A stretch of DNA of 64,000 bases. Source: Pyrenochaeta sp. MPI-SDFR-AT-0127. Lineage: Eukaryota > Ascomycota > Dothideomycetes > Pleosporales > Cucurbitariaceae. The DNA lies in contig JAGTJM010000013.1 in NCBI GenBank assembly GCA_020747015.1, forward strand, positions 711,086 through 775,085, given 5' to 3'. Shown here one piece after another: positions 1-11,818 of the stretch (positions are counted from its first letter, which is position 1; every line of letters begins with the position of its first letter). The notes below the pieces were generated by a model. It ran no database searches and was not told the origin of the DNA. It saw only the letters and a program-made list of their open reading frames with translations. Position numbers and translations under genes: made by a program.

Positions 1-928
1 TACAAGGTCCACATTTCCTGTACGCTCTCCATTGCCAAACAGCGTGCCCTCTACACGGTCTGCGCCCGCCATCTGTGCCAGTTCTGCTGCTGCTACTGCG
101 CACCCGCGGTCGTTGTGTGGGTGGAGAGACACGCAGACCTTTTCCCTCTCGGAGATGTTCTTGCAAAAGTACTCAATCTGATCGGCATACACGTTAGGGG
201 TTGATACCTCGACGGTAGCAGGCAGATTGAAGATGAGTGGGTTCTCGACAGTCGGCTCCCATGCAGCCTTGACTGCCTCGCAGACGCGAATGACAAACTC
301 TGGTGATGAGTCTGAGAATGTCTCAGGTGAGAACTCGTAAGCCCATTCTGTGCCTGTCGTTGCGGGATCGTCCTTTGTTATCGATCTTGCGTACTTTGTG
401 CATTCAACCGCCAGGGCGACAGTCTCCTCGTCGTTCATGTTGAAGACAATCTGCTGGAAACACGGGCTTGTGGCGAGATAGAGATGTAGGATGGCTTTCC
501 GGGCGCCTTTTAGGGAGTCGACGGTGCGTCGGATGAGTTCTTTGCGGCATGGCGAGAGAACCTGGACCCAGACATCGTCAGGGACTATGCCTGGTGTCTG
601 AATGAGGCGTTGCGTGAAGTCGAAGTCTGTCTGCGAGGCCGAGGGGAAAGAGACTTCGATTTCCTTGTAACCCAGCTTGACCAGCATGTTGAAGTAATCC
701 CATTTTTGCGCGCCGTCCTAGATGGCACAGGTCAGTGCATGCACGCGCAATTCATCGTCTGGGCCTTGCGCTCACCATGGGATCGACAAGACTCTGGTTT
801 CCATCGCGCAAGTCGGTCGACAGCCAGCGCGGCGGCTTCTCAAGGGTCTTGCTCGGCCATGAGCGATCTTGTAGGTTCAGCGGCTTGAACGCCTTGTATT
901 TCTTTGACGGATCCGCGAGCATTGGCAT
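1..928 (-). CDS. LEU4: 2-isopropylmalate synthase (partial, N-terminal part)
   Basis: Condenses acetyl-CoA with 2-oxoisovalerate, the first committed step of leucine synthesis. Two exons are seen, 928..776 and 717..1, with a 58-bp intron (718-775). The protein starts MPMLADPSKKYK and continues with the family-typical LSTDLRDGNQSL (metal-binding DGNQ) and, after the intron, QKWDYFNMLVKLGYKEIEV. It runs through SLHPHNDRGCAVAAAELA (the metal-binding HxH region) and GADRVEGTLFGNGERTGNVDLV to the window edge. About 290 residues are present; the rest of the TIM barrel and the C-terminal leucine-sensing domain lie outside. The start at 928 is the first ATG in frame; reading could also begin two residues later. 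The fungal-type KYKAFKPLNLQDRSWPSK segment makes the identity secure. LEU4 is the yeast name; paralogues exist, so the symbol is by family. Confidence 0.95.
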
Positions 929-1603
929 CTTGAGTGTCACCCTGCCTGGGATTTTTCTGTCACTGATTGGTCGCGTGGGTTTTTTACAGTAGGAATTGGC
1001 TGTGCTGGGTATCGAGACGAATTATGGCGGGCACAGGGGAAGGAGTAGAAGCAAAGAAAGCCAGCTATGAGTCTTCTATCAGCTATGATTCACAGCCTCT
1101 GAAAAGTTTCTGTGCTCGGTACGACTAAGCACTTAAGCCGTCCCGCTGAATGGGACGACTGACATATGACGATGCGGGGCACGGACTATGGCTTTTTCAC
1201 GAATGCGGGGCAGACGCCTGCACAACGACGCCGTCCGACTTCGGCATGCAGCGGGTATTCAGGCACAGCGAATTGGACAATTCTCAATTGATTGTTTACG
1301 AGTTGAGCAGTGGGCAGAAGCTCCAAGCTGGGAAGATCGACAATTCCCGGCAGGTTTTGTCATGGCCATTGTTTGTCCGTAGCCAGAGCTGGCAGATATC
1401 CCAGGCACTAAACACCAAAGTTGACTCCGCCATCACACATGGCCGTGGGGTAAAAATACCACGGATAATTGAATGCCCGTCAGATGCAGTCAAGTCTTAC
1501 AAACCATAGGCTCGGCCTTTGACGCAGAAGCCGGGTTCCTGCCCGGTTACTCTTGGATTACTACTACTGCTGCTACTACTACTAATAACCCCCACGTCCA
1601 TTT
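929..1603. other. intergenic region upstream of LEU4-like gene
   Basis: No convincing gene. It contains a CCGGG-N6-CCCGG palindrome at 1531-1546 and an imperfect ACT/CTG trinucleotide run at about 1558-1586. Overlapping open frames here have no recognisable protein character and are interpreted as chance. Confidence 0.6.
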
Positions 1604-3379
1604 TCAGAATACCGGGACCCTCAGCCCGCAGCAATCCACCTCACTTCCCTTGACCCCAATGGTGCGTGCAAAGTACAGGCTGCCAAACTCCTGGACAAAC
1701 GCTCGATCGGCTTCTGACCATGTGTCGAGGCCCATTCTCGACAGGTCGTCTCGGTCGATTATCAATGTGTCTCCATCGACGTCGTCGTCGTTCTCTTCTT
1801 CTCTGTCACTCTCCATGAGCCGTGATATTGTTTGTATGAGCAGCGACGATTGCCGGTGAAAGTAGGCAATGATGGCTGTCTCAACAGACTGCGAGTACTC
1901 GGTAAGATCGCCAATAAGCTCGCGGTCCGTGTCTCGTTCTGCGGTGGTGTATGCATCCCTTTCACCAGCCGATGCCCACCACATGAACCCCAGGTATGCC
2001 AGCCGTGACCACGTCATGGGCTCCACTACAGCGTCATCGTAGGCTTCGTTGAAATCGTCGGCTGCGCGCTTCGTATCGACTTCCTCACGCGATAGTAAGG
2101 GTGCGGCCTCTTCGTTCTCGTCATCCGTGTATGCGTCGGGCGCCAATTGCGGCCTGTTTCGAAGATTGAACAGCTCCTTGTGCAACAGCTTGTATCTCGC
2201 CAAGTCCCGTTGACTCGCCTTGATCAGACATCCATCGCTCGTCCGTATTCGCGGCCAGCGTCGCGCCTGCGCAGGGGCGTCGTATGTGGGTGGTAGCTCG
2301 ACAATGATGTCGTACAGCTGCGTCTTGGTGCTTATGATCTCGTCGGTTGTACATGCGGCCCATCCCTCTAACGGCTCGGCGCCTGGCGTGTGTCCACCGT
2401 GCTTTGGGCTTCGTAGGTCTTCCAGGAAGGGTATGTCGTGGACGCCAATGGAGAAGAGGGTGGGCAGGCGCAGCAGTTCTTCAGTACCAGGGATGAGGAG
2501 TTCGGCGTCGCGAGGAGATATGCTGGAGAAAACAGATAGGTTATATACTGTGTCGCATTAGCTGTATGTATGTATTTCCCCTCTTCAGTCGTCGAGCATA
2601 CCAAACTCGCAAGCAGCCCTGACAGGCGGGCTGCCCACAAAGAGGATCCGTTTCCGCAATAGCGCTGCCTGCTGTAGCCTGAATACCAAAGGTCCAAACA
2701 CGTCGATGTACTGCAGTATAGACAGAGCAGGGTGATAGTCGGGTAGGCTCTCATCAACCGGCAGGACCGCGCTCGCTGTCGAGATTGCGCGCGCCCGGCT
2801 GTGTCCCTTGGCCTCGCCATGCTGCGACGTTTCGCCTGTAAGTCTCGACTGCAAGGTTGGCGTCTGCTCTGCCCAGAATTCTTCCAGCGGCGTCACCGTG
2901 TCGGAGTCGTCAGCAAGAGCTGCAGCCATCTTCTCGAGCCGCCCTGCGAGCAACCATGCTCTTCCAAGTCTGCCGAATCTCCCCTCCTTATTTACCAGTA
3001 TGCCGACGGCGACGAAATTGGCATTGCGGTCCTCTGCGCCTGCGTCGCCCTTGGCGAATGCGCTCAGCCCAGCATAGCCCTCGTGGGTGAAGTAGACGAG
3101 GTCAGATTGCACAGCATGCAAGCCCGAGGGCAGCGATTTGAACTCGACAGCATTCTCCAGCGGAATGTCGGTCGTTGAGCGCTTCCATGCGATTGTATAG
3201 CTGCATTCCAGCGTCAGCGTGCAGCTTCATTTGCAGTCTCCAGGCAGCGAGTGGTGCCGTCGCATGACATACCCGACCTTCTTGTCGAAGCGGATCAGGA
3301 ACAGGGCCTCGATCTTGGGCGCTTCAGCAACAGCACTGGCGTCGACATCTGTTGCGCTCGAGTCTGTCGAAGCAGACAT
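1604..3379 (-). CDS. DENND11/LCHN-like protein (DUF2347 plus DUF4484 type)
   Basis: A 549-residue protein from three exons: 3379..3273, 3200..2602 and 2547..1604, with introns of 72 and 54 bp. Splicing gives LFLIRFDKKVGYTIAWKR, then LENAVEFKSLPSGLHAVQSDLVYF, the opening pattern of the LCHN/DENND11 family (yeast Anr2-like). The middle carries the poorly conserved DENN-like core (LQYIDVFGPLVFRLQQAALLRKRILFVGSPP). The C-terminal third (AYLGFMWWASAGERDAYTTAERD, VETAIIAYFHRQSSLLIQTISRLM, VQEFGSLYFARTIG) matches the domain usually found after it in fungi. No signal peptide or clear membrane helix. Members are thought to act in membrane trafficking or Rab regulation, but the molecular role is not established. 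An acidic, low-complexity stretch (EEENDDDVDGD) lies near the end. It stands alone between genes on the same strand. Confidence 0.85.
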
Positions 3380-4832
3380 GGTGGGCATGCGGGCGAGCCG
3401 CGGCGATTGAAGCGTTGACAGCACCTGCGTGAGCACCGGCGATGCAACCCTCCCGCTAATTAAGCATGATCGCGTAAACTTGCCCTATCCCAAGTCAGGT
3501 ACGCACACGGCCGTCATTTCGACATGGTTTGACAGCGATATGCATTCTAGTGGGCAATTGATGGAGATTTGTGGATTTGAAAAATGGCGACTTCGGTTCT
3601 TTCAAATCCTACATTGCCGTCACAAGTAGTGTTAAGAGCTTCATTAGTTGTTCTCGCATTCGAGTCGAGCACATTGAGATGAAAGTCAACCGAACACTCT
3701 GCTAACTAGAATTTCTAGGCATGAGCAGAGATATACATCGTTCAGTGTGCTGCTGTACATCTTCTTTATTCGTGATACAGAAGAGATACTAAGTCAAAGA
3801 TGCATCTAGAGGATTTATCAAAGCTATCAAAAGCAGTACCCAAGGACTCAAGAGGTCAAGAGTAGAGCGAGAGTAACATCTTCCCCTGCCACTGTCTCCC
3901 ATGGCGTACATCTGATGATATGTCATGATAAAAATTATGGCCACTTGTGCGAAATATGTGTCATTGACACACTCAGCAAGTATAATCGCGTCCTTTGACG
4001 GGTTTGAAAGATGTCATGGCCACACGGCTCAAAGTCTTTGACCAAGACTATAACGTTATCAATTTGATTGGCTTTCCAGATACTGAAAGTGTCAGTAATC
4101 TTTCAGGAACATCTGCAGAGACCACAAGATTCCACCCATGCAAGGTGGGGTATGCTCAAACTCAGTCTTTTCGCTGCAACCTCTTGGAAAGGCTTATTCA
4201 AGGTTATGCATAATCACAAACTATGTTATCAGTACAACATGCTTGACAGGGTGAGGGTCTTTTGACATCATAACAATATACGCATCAGCTCATCGGCCAC
4301 TCACGCTCTACGCATGACTGCGATATTGGTAATTTAATTCAAATGTACCAGTTCGGTCAAGTGTTTTACAATCAAGTCGTGTGTGTGCCGCGTCATGTCC
4401 TGGAAATTCTTTTCTTCTACTGAACGTTGTGGAGTATCGAGAAGTGCAACTCAGGAACAAATTTGGGGTGTACCTTTGGTCAGTGGATCCGCATGAAGCT
4501 TTTTAGTCTCATCTAATTAGAGCATAAAAACTGAACTGAAGTAGGTTAATCGATGACCTCAGTTGAACGGGAACCCATGGCGGTTGGTCCCTTGCATATA
4601 CTGGGATGGTCGGAGTTTATGCTCGGCCTAGAAACGCGAACGAATCACCACCCACTACGCTTTGAGTGACTTGATTCAGGGGCATTATGAATCTGAGTCT
4701 CTATTCTAATTACTTGATGATAAGATCGAAGTTTGCTGCATTCAATTGTGGGATATTGGAGGAAGTAAAATCCAAGTCACTCAAGGCCCCAAACGCGTAG
4801 GTAGCTCTCCATATAACCCATTTCAAATCGCC
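3380..4832. other. intergenic, no gene recognised
   Basis: About 1.45 kb of moderately AT-rich sequence between two minus-strand genes. Short open frames (60-72 codons) carry no recognisable motif. I see no tRNA, repeat or transposon feature. Confidence 0.55.
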
Positions 4833-6030
4833 TTACCACGCACAATGCCCTCCGTCAATTCGAAGATCCTAGAAAACCTTGTTAGCCACTATTCCCTCCC
4901 GAATTTGACCGTGGCCATGGGCTTTTAAGATTGACGATTCATCATGCCAACAAAGGGCCAGCAGGATCGACCAGTGATGGAAATTCGAATGTATAGCGGA
5001 GTTCACTTACTGCTCCAGTCATATAGCTACTCCCCTCTCCCAAGAGGAACAGAACCGGTGCCCTGAATTCCTCAGGCTGACTGATACGACCGAGCATGTT
5101 CTGCTTTGCCCACTCCTCAGTTAAACCTCGTTCTCGTGCCGCCTCACTGAGCGGCGTGTCGATGTGCCCTGGACTGATTGTATTCACTCTAATTGGTGGA
5201 TACCTGAAGTTTTTGCACAAAGTCAGCTGCAGATACTACAAACTTCATGTGGAGATGAGCATACTCAGTTCGTCGCTCGAATGAAGGGTTCGGATTTGTT
5301 TCACTTGTTGTGCTGCCAGGAAATGTGTTCTGCGGGTGTCCCCATTCTTGTGCGAGGCTTCTTGCAAGTTGATGCACAGCAGCCTTCGATGCATTGTATG
5401 CTGATGTATTGATCCCTTTGTTGCTGACGTGCCCGCTCATACTTGCAAACAGCACTATGCTCCCTGTCACTTGCGCTCGGTGCATCTCCTCCGCAACACA
5501 GCGAGCGATAAGGAAGGTGCCTGTAATATTTACATCAAGGATTCTTCGAAATATATTCAGAGGATAGCTACAAGCGTCACTTTCTCCAGAGATGGCAGCG
5601 CAGGACACCAGGCCTCGAATAGGGTGGCGCAATAGCGGACGGATACTGTCGAACGCAGATGCGATACTTGCTTCATCTTGTACATTTAATTGTTTATACA
5701 ATGCATTTGCGTTATGGCTTTGAGCACATTCATTGATGGCCTCTAGTAACCTGGTCAGCCACATTTGGTCCAACACAAAATCTAGAAGACTGAGAAATAC
5801 CCCAAGTTTCTGGCTTCGGGGATGGTACCACATCGAGGAAGACTACATCTCCCCCGTTCTCGAGTATGGCCTTCCCAACCGTTGTTCCAACCGCCCCTGC
5901 TCCACCGGAGACTAGTATTATTTTTAGAGCAGTCGTCAATAGGTCCAAAGATTGCAGTACCTAGGATTGTCCTGCCATTCAGTAAGAACAGGTCTTTAGT
6001 TGCGACTTGTGTAGGCGCAGGGATCGCCAT
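4833..6030 (-). CDS. short-chain dehydrogenase/reductase, D-arabinitol 2-dehydrogenase/sorbose reductase-like
   Basis: A 295-residue NAD(P)-dependent oxidoreductase from five exons: 6030..5961, 5911..5801, 5742..5265, 5203..5011 and 4868..4833. The last 36-nt exon is needed to complete the fold end: MTGADLRIDGGHCAW. Rossmann nucleotide motif VSGGAGAVG near residue 25, acidic strand-2 end FLDVV, catalytic Ser in LFASMSGHVS and YNASK as the Tyr-xxx-Lys dyad. After the dyad comes YPPIRVNTISPGHIDTPLSEAARERG, typical of fungal polyol-type SDRs. About 25 extra residues (Pro/Thr/Ser-rich, GHPQNTFPGSTTSETNPNPS) sit between the catalytic helix and the next strand; no alternative GT-AG pair that I tried removes them in frame. 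Substrate is inferred from family resemblance only. Confidence 0.88.
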
Positions 6031-6307
6031 GGCTCAATAAAGTATAGTCAAGGGAAGTCCGATTCGAGCATGTGTCCCTGAAGGGTTTGGAACTCACGAG
6101 AAAGGTATAACTGCGTTGCAAGAATGAAATGCGGGGTCATGACGTAAAGCTGCAACATTGTTGTGTATTTTGCGTTGATGCTATGTTTGCAAACTGAAAT
6201 TCTACATTCTCAAAACAATATATATATACAGGGAATAGTACTTGGATTTAACCTCTCATGCACAGATACCACATTCGAATCAAAACAAAAACTTCCTGCA
6301 TGGTTCC

Positions 6308-7138
6308 CTATTCGTTGATCCGATGCTGCCACACCTCCTGCTCCGCCCTCGCAGAATATGAGCTCGCTCCAAGGATAGACTGCATCTGCTCGACGCCAAC
6401 ATACAAGATTTGGCGCGCAATGAACCATCTTATGCCCTCGTGGCATGGTGGGCTAGTCAAACTTCCCTGATACGTCCAGAACTCGTGGAAATGGAGCACG
6501 CTCTCAAGTGCAGATGTGAAATCCATTGTGGTTGGCACCTCAACACCGGCGTCGTTGAAGCCAATCATGGGTGGAAGCTGCTCAAAGAAAGTATGGTTGA
6601 AGTTACCAGGATCAATGCGGATACCCATGACGGCGGCTTCGTGGCCCGCAGCATCGACATGGACGAGATGGAGTTCGGCTTTGCTGCGGGCACCACCAAC
6701 AGAATGATCGCCTGGCGCGTGAATGTGCCATCCCTTCAAATAGACTGTAGCATTGTCGTATGTGAAGCTGGGGTGTGTGGTCCAGTCGCCATTGTGCTCC
6801 ACCGTAAAAGCAGGGCCAAAGCCCCAGTTGTACCAGCTACCAGCTATCGAGCCATTGTATTTGAAAATGGGGACATGATTAAGAGCGAGGCCATTGTTTA
6901 GGGACAGTGCAATTGGCGATTGTTGCGTTCCAGTCTGACATAGAGCGTATTCGGGACGAATCTTCCCCCAATTAAAGGATGCTTCGTAAGCCCAATCAAC
7001 AGTTCCATTGCTGTTTCCGCCTGGATCTGTAATGTCCTGTCGGCGGTCGAGATGCGAGCGTTTGTTGTTGGAATGATCGGGGCAACCGAATGCAGCGGGC
7101 ACAAGCGTTGCGGTAAGAAGGAGGGACTGAAAGAGCAT
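6308..7138 (-). CDS. secreted alpha-carbonic anhydrase
   Basis: A 276-residue single-exon alpha-class carbonic anhydrase, converting CO2 and water to bicarbonate. An N-terminal hydrophobic signal (MLFQSLLLTATLVPAAFG) is followed by a short basic propeptide-like stretch, so it is probably extracellular. Zinc ligands are visible as His138 and His140 (GWHIHAP) and His157 (ELHLVHVD). The QQSPI segment near residue 72, Cys67 and Cys232 (likely disulfide) and LTSPPCHEGIRWF are further alpha-CA hallmarks. Several N-x-S/T glycosylation sites are present. The start at 7138 is chosen because it opens directly into the signal peptide; an in-frame ATG 90 nt upstream would bury it. A TATAAA lies about 85 bp upstream. 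Confidence 0.95.
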   Translation of the reverse strand: MLFQSLLLTATLVPAAFGCPDHSNNKRSHLDRRQDITDPGGNSNGTVDWAYEASFNWGKIRPEYALCQTGTQQSPIALSLNNGLALNHVPIFKYNGSIAGSWYNWGFGPAFTVEHNGDWTTHPSFTYDNATVYLKGWHIHAPGDHSVGGARSKAELHLVHVDAAGHEAAVMGIRIDPGNFNHTFFEQLPPMIGFNDAGVEVPTTMDFTSALESVLHFHEFWTYQGSLTSPPCHEGIRWFIARQILYVGVEQMQSILGASSYSARAEQEVWQHRINE

Positions 7139-7219
7139 ACTGAATACTTGGTGAGGTTGTAGATGAACGAGTGAATAGTGCTTCTGCGATGACAAACAAC
7201 CAAGTTGAGCGGCAACAGC

Positions 7220-7225
7220 TTTATA
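7220..7225 (-). promoter_or_regulatory. TATA box of the carbonic anhydrase gene
   Basis: TATAAA on the minus strand, about 82-87 bp before the chosen start codon at 7138. Position and sequence fit a fungal core promoter; no experimental support. Confidence 0.45.
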
Positions 7226-9916
7226 CATTTCGCGAGATGATCTCCGTCATGGTCATTCGCAATGGGCCCTGTGCAGACATGGTCCATGGTCACGATGAAT
7301 CGCCAAGCTCTCGTAGTGAATAGACACCTTTTTTCCCGCCATACCAGGATAGCTGCCAAGCTCACAGTGCGAATAAATCTATTCTTCTTGCGCAATGTGA
7401 GCATAACCGCCAATACCGTTGCCAAGGGCTGTGTTTCTCTCCTTGTGCGGTGGAGCCACTCTGTACGCGCAACGATGCGCTTTTCTTGCCGACTTCAGGC
7501 TTTCGAGAGAGCCCTTGTCTATGTGACGCCTGGGGAAAACTCCCCACAGAGCACATGTATGCCTCGTATCCGGCCGAGCGAGATCGTCTGCGTAATGCCC
7601 TGTTCGCGCAGTCAGCTTGGCAAGAAGTGGTTCGATGAGGCGCTTGGCGCGGCCGAAACAGATGAACCTCGTCGAAACTTCACACTGCCACCATGTGCCT
7701 GCGTGGCTGCATTGACTTCGCCTGTCGGCCGCAGCGGCCGAAATCAGTGGTTGCTGCTGTCGGCCCTTTGCGGAAAATTAATCAAACAACAAAGAGCAGG
7801 GAATTGATCCGATTGCATTGAGGCTGACCCTGAGGACGAACACCAATAGATCATTCCTACATCTCACTCTTGGTGCGCGTGAACCATGTTCGAATACATG
7901 ACTTCCGACGATTGTCAGCATCTTTGATCTCTGTGCTGTTTATGGCAGATAGATCGCACTGGACGACTCCAGGCAACAGTCAAAGTGAGAAGGGCCGGTC
8001 GTATAGCGTACTCAATCGCCGAGATTGGCCTTTAACGTTCGCTTCGAAAGCATATCAACCGCCAGGAATGTTTCAGCTGTCATGCTGCACGTTGAAACAA
8101 ATGGGCCGATTGCCACGCAGGCTATGGTCCGCATATTCTCAAAGGCAACTCTTGGAGTCTTGGAAAATGGTAATGTGGACAATGTACAGCTGCCAAGTAT
8201 TCTCAGTCCTAAGTACGCATACTGAAGCTGGGCGGTGGGAGTCAGAATGCTCTAATAATATCCAGTGGGGTGTAATGGTTTGGCAGAGGCACTAATACGC
8301 TTCGGCGGTTTTGTAGCAACGGTGAGTTGGGAAGCAGGGTGCGTGCAGTGCGGAAATGGACGCGCAAAGCCACGACAAGCGGCAGACCGATCCCCATTGC
8401 GCACGGAGGAAATCGATCGAAGGCTTCCACAGTGTTGAAAGTTTGAAATGTGAGAAAAAAACGAAAGATAACAGAGTCTGGCTTAGTTTATAGATTCTAG
8501 GTGAAGCGGGGCTGCTCAAAAACGAGAGGAACACGCCATCAAGTCCTCAAAAACCTACATGCTAGGAAGTGGGACACTATATTGTAGTGCGTGCAAAGCG
8601 AGAAGGATTCAGAGTACGATGGTACGATATGGTGGACGGTACGGTTGACCCCAACCAACTGATTAACGCCGCTGGAGAAGGCCTCAATGCCCATATGCTT
8701 TCACAAAGTGTTCCAACAAAATGGCCAATGTCGCAACCGTAACCCCATTCATATGCCACCCACCACACTCCTAACACTATTCTTATCACGATTCGAGCAT
8801 TTTATCGCTCATTCAATTTCCGGTTAATGTTTCTCGTATAATTCTCGGTGTGTGTCTCTCAATCCTCCAGCAGTGCTGTCAATAGATGACGTATCCGCCG
8901 CGATTGAACCGGCATAGGTTGTGATAAGGCAGTTACTGACGCCCTTCCTGAGAATGCCAAGTGCCCTCCGTCTTCGATGTCGAGCTCTTCCAGCTGCCTA
9001 ACCATGATCCGCGTCACCAAACTCGATCTACTGCCTGATCGCTCTCCACTTGGTGTGGAATATTCTGTTAGGGTACTGATAACGGTGGTGCTTCCCCGGG
9101 CGTGACCCAGGGCTATAGTTCTGGGGTTCAAAAGGGCCATGGTACACCCGGGCGACCTGGTCAATGGAACTCTTCACAATTCTGGGATAATCGAGCGAGA
9201 TGTTGCAATCTTGTCGTAGCGTACCCTTGAATAGGCATAGGCCCTTTTGTCATGGCATGGCTGCTAAGAGACCGAAAGGGTCTCAAGTACTCCTCATTTT
9301 ATGACATGCAGCTCACACCAGCACGTGCTACACCATCAGCTCAAAATATTTTATCCAAAGCGTATCAATAATATCTGCAGTTTCATCCCTTTAAGGTCAC
9401 CACTTCCCTCGTGGGGTAGACTGGGCACGTTTGAGAGCCAAAAGGAGATGTTCATTTGATCCACAGTGGAGAATGTTAGAAACAGGGATTCATTTAGTGA
9501 CAGATTCGCAGGAAAAGTGTCGGGGATGCGCTTCGGCGACAGCCTTGTGGCAGAGCCGAGGGAAAATCGGGTGGGCCAGCAGAATCTCAAGGCAGGATAA
9601 AGTCTCGTTATGGGTATTTTTACTGCAGGTGTATAAGGATAGTGGATGTCAATATGCCACCATTTCTTATGCAAGGTGTGTTTGGCCTCGTATATCATGT
9701 TGCAGTGAGCGCAAAGACATATGGCGGACTGTCAACTGCCCCTTTGACAAATTCCTGCAACGTTTGGGAAGCAGAAACTGAAAGCGAGAGTAGCCACATT
9801 CAATCAGGTTACAGTCGCAGCGAGAAAACCTTAATGATAATATGGGAGTTCACTAATTTGTCTCTATTCTGCTGTTCGACCTGTTCCATCATCGATAAAT
9901 GCGCTTGAGCGTCCGT
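7226..9916. other. long intergenic region, no gene recognised
   Basis: About 2.7 kb between the carbonic anhydrase start and the aldolase stop. The longest frame (7262-7807, plus strand, 181 codons) is Arg/Ser-rich without a domain, signal peptide or splice-supported extension, and I do not call it. Other frames are shorter. No transposon ends, tRNA or repeat array was noticed. Confidence 0.5.
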
Positions 9917-10900
9917 TCATTGATGACCTGTCCACATGACGGAATCACAGTCTTCGTGCTTGAATGCGCCATTACTCATTTCATACTCGTACTCGAGATC
10001 TGGTTGAAATTCCCAGTAGAGGCTCTCGGCATCACTGGACATCTTGAAGGTGAAGGCAGCAGCTTCGTCATCGACATAAATTTTGGGGATGCCATTGGCA
10101 GCCGCGGCCTCAACCTGGAGCTGAACATCGCAAGAACGTTCCATGAGGGTATAGAGGAAGGCGGCTTCGTCAACAGTGCCTCCAACAGTCTGTGCCGTGT
10201 TAATTGGGGGTGTTAAATTGGTATAAGGCGCACTTACCAGCAAGCCATGATTCCTGAGCACCATGCCTTTACCGCGTGGCCCAAGAGCGGCGGCCAATCT
10301 TTGCCCCTCTTCTTCACTGAAAACGACTCCGCCAAAGTCCTCGTAGACAGCCTGCGCATCGCCGTAGAAATAGCACACATCCTGATTAATCATTTCCAGG
10401 GGCCGCGCAAACGCACTCCAGGCTTTGCCCGCCTTGCCGTGACAATGGCAAGCAGCATTGACATCTGGTCTAGCCTTGTGCACTGCGGAGTGTATCAAGA
10501 AGCCTGCCGCGTTCGCTGGCCTGCTTGTATTTCCTCCTACAACTTTGCCATCGTAATCAACAAGAACCATATCGGAGGCCTTGAGCAGTCCAAAATGCTT
10601 GCCGAGCGGGTTTGTCCAGAAGGTATGCGGGTTTTCTGGGTCGCGCACTGAAATGTGACCGCTCATGCCCTCTGTCAAACCATGGCGAGCGAAGACGCGA
10701 AAGGCACCCGCCATATGGGAGAGGATCCAGGCACGATGCTTGTCGAAGGAAGAGAAGAGGGGGATGCCAGGGAGGCACACGCCCTGCGAGATGGCCTGGA
10801 GCGGTGTCTTTTCTTTTGTCTCGTCATCTTGCGATCTGGGGACGAGCTGCTTCGACTGTGAGATACGGACTGGCTCGCTCTGAATGGCGGACGGAGCCAT
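9917..10900 (-). CDS. class II aldolase/adducin N-terminal domain protein
   Basis: A 311-residue protein from two exons, 10900..10238 and 10189..9917. The fold is that of L-fuculose-phosphate aldolase and the adducin head: FARHGLTEGMSGHISVRDPENPHTFWTNPLGKHFGLLKASDMVLVD, then the metal-site region AACHCHGKAGKAWSAF, then MVLRNHGLL supplying a further His, and GGTVDEAAFLYTLMERSC. The first His pair reads HCHG where HSH is commoner. The 48-nt intron (10190-10237, donor GTAAGT) divides by three and has no stop, so a retained form 16 residues longer is possible. The start at 10900 (MAPSAIQ) is preferred over an upstream in-frame ATG at 10960. The substrate is unknown; many fungal members are uncharacterised. 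Confidence 0.9.
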   Translation of the reverse strand: MAPSAIQSEPVRISQSKQLVPRSQDDETKEKTPLQAISQGVCLPGIPLFSSFDKHRAWILSHMAGAFRVFARHGLTEGMSGHISVRDPENPHTFWTNPLGKHFGLLKASDMVLVDYDGKVVGGNTSRPANAAGFLIHSAVHKARPDVNAACHCHGKAGKAWSAFARPLEMINQDVCYFYGDAQAVYEDFGGVVFSEEEGQRLAAALGPRGKGMVLRNHGLLVSAPYTNLTPPINTAQTVGGTVDEAAFLYTLMERSCDVQLQVEAAAANGIPKIYVDDEAAAFTFKMSSDAESLYWEFQPDLEYEYEMSNGAFKHEDCDSVMWTGHQ

Positions 10901-11818
10901 TGTGCTAGTTGTTGGGTGTGTAGTTGAGCTAGTTGTATCTGAACGTAAGTGTAAATACACAAGATGTTAGTTGCAGCCAGTCAGCAGTGGGACTTTTAAG
11001 AGCTTCAGTCACAACTAGATTGAAGATTCCAAGATTGATCGCGCGATCGACATTTGCTTACAATTGCAACTATCGTAGGGCGTGATAGTGGAGCTTTCTC
11101 GCGATCTGCGTCGAGGTTGAGGCGAGGCGGGGTATCGCCTTAAACGCGCTATTGCCGGGTTGCCTGCATCCCACTCTTATCATTATCTTTTTGTTTCCAT
11201 GCAGATATATCTTTTGTAGCAATTTTTGATGAGATTTTTGACGCTGCCTTTCGTATCTTCGCGGCAAAGCATTCGTGTTTTTGAGACTACGGTAGAGGAA
11301 TATTGCTCATCGTCCTCCATCTATTCGGTTCCGGAAACATTTCCTATAATATAAGAACGGTCAACTTTAACATTATTGCATTTGTAAAGTCTTTTCCTGA
11401 ATATTATTGTCATTAACTAATAATATTTCATCTCAAGCGGGTCCAAATTTTGGTACTAAGCATTCATAATCTGCCCTCATCTGATTGCATGACAGATGAC
11501 AGCACATTCGCTGCCTTCACACTCAAATGGTATTGCTATGAAAAACGAGTTTCCAAACACCGATCCAGGATATTTTCAGTGCCACTGGATCTTGGCAAAA
11601 GATCCAACAGCATACCATGATTCCTTGAGTCAACAAAGCGTGATCAGTACAACGGGAAATGGTGAAATATAAGCCGTCTGTCGTAGAGGGATTACCATAG
11701 GGCGTATCTCAAAGCCCTAAGCTCTCTTAAGCGATGTCCAGTTCTAAGATCTCTATTATAAGTCAAACAGTTTCGTCCAAAAGACATTCGGTGCGTATTG
11801 CTTAGTGACCTTCCTACT
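10901..11818. other. intergenic, AT-rich, no gene recognised
   Basis: About 0.9 kb, AT-rich especially at 11330-11450. No open frame with protein character and no repeat structure seen. Confidence 0.5.

Noticed and set aside
7262..7807. 181-codon plus-strand open frame
   Set aside because: Arg/Ser-rich composition, no domain, signal or splice support, and overlaps an opposite-strand frame. Treated as chance.
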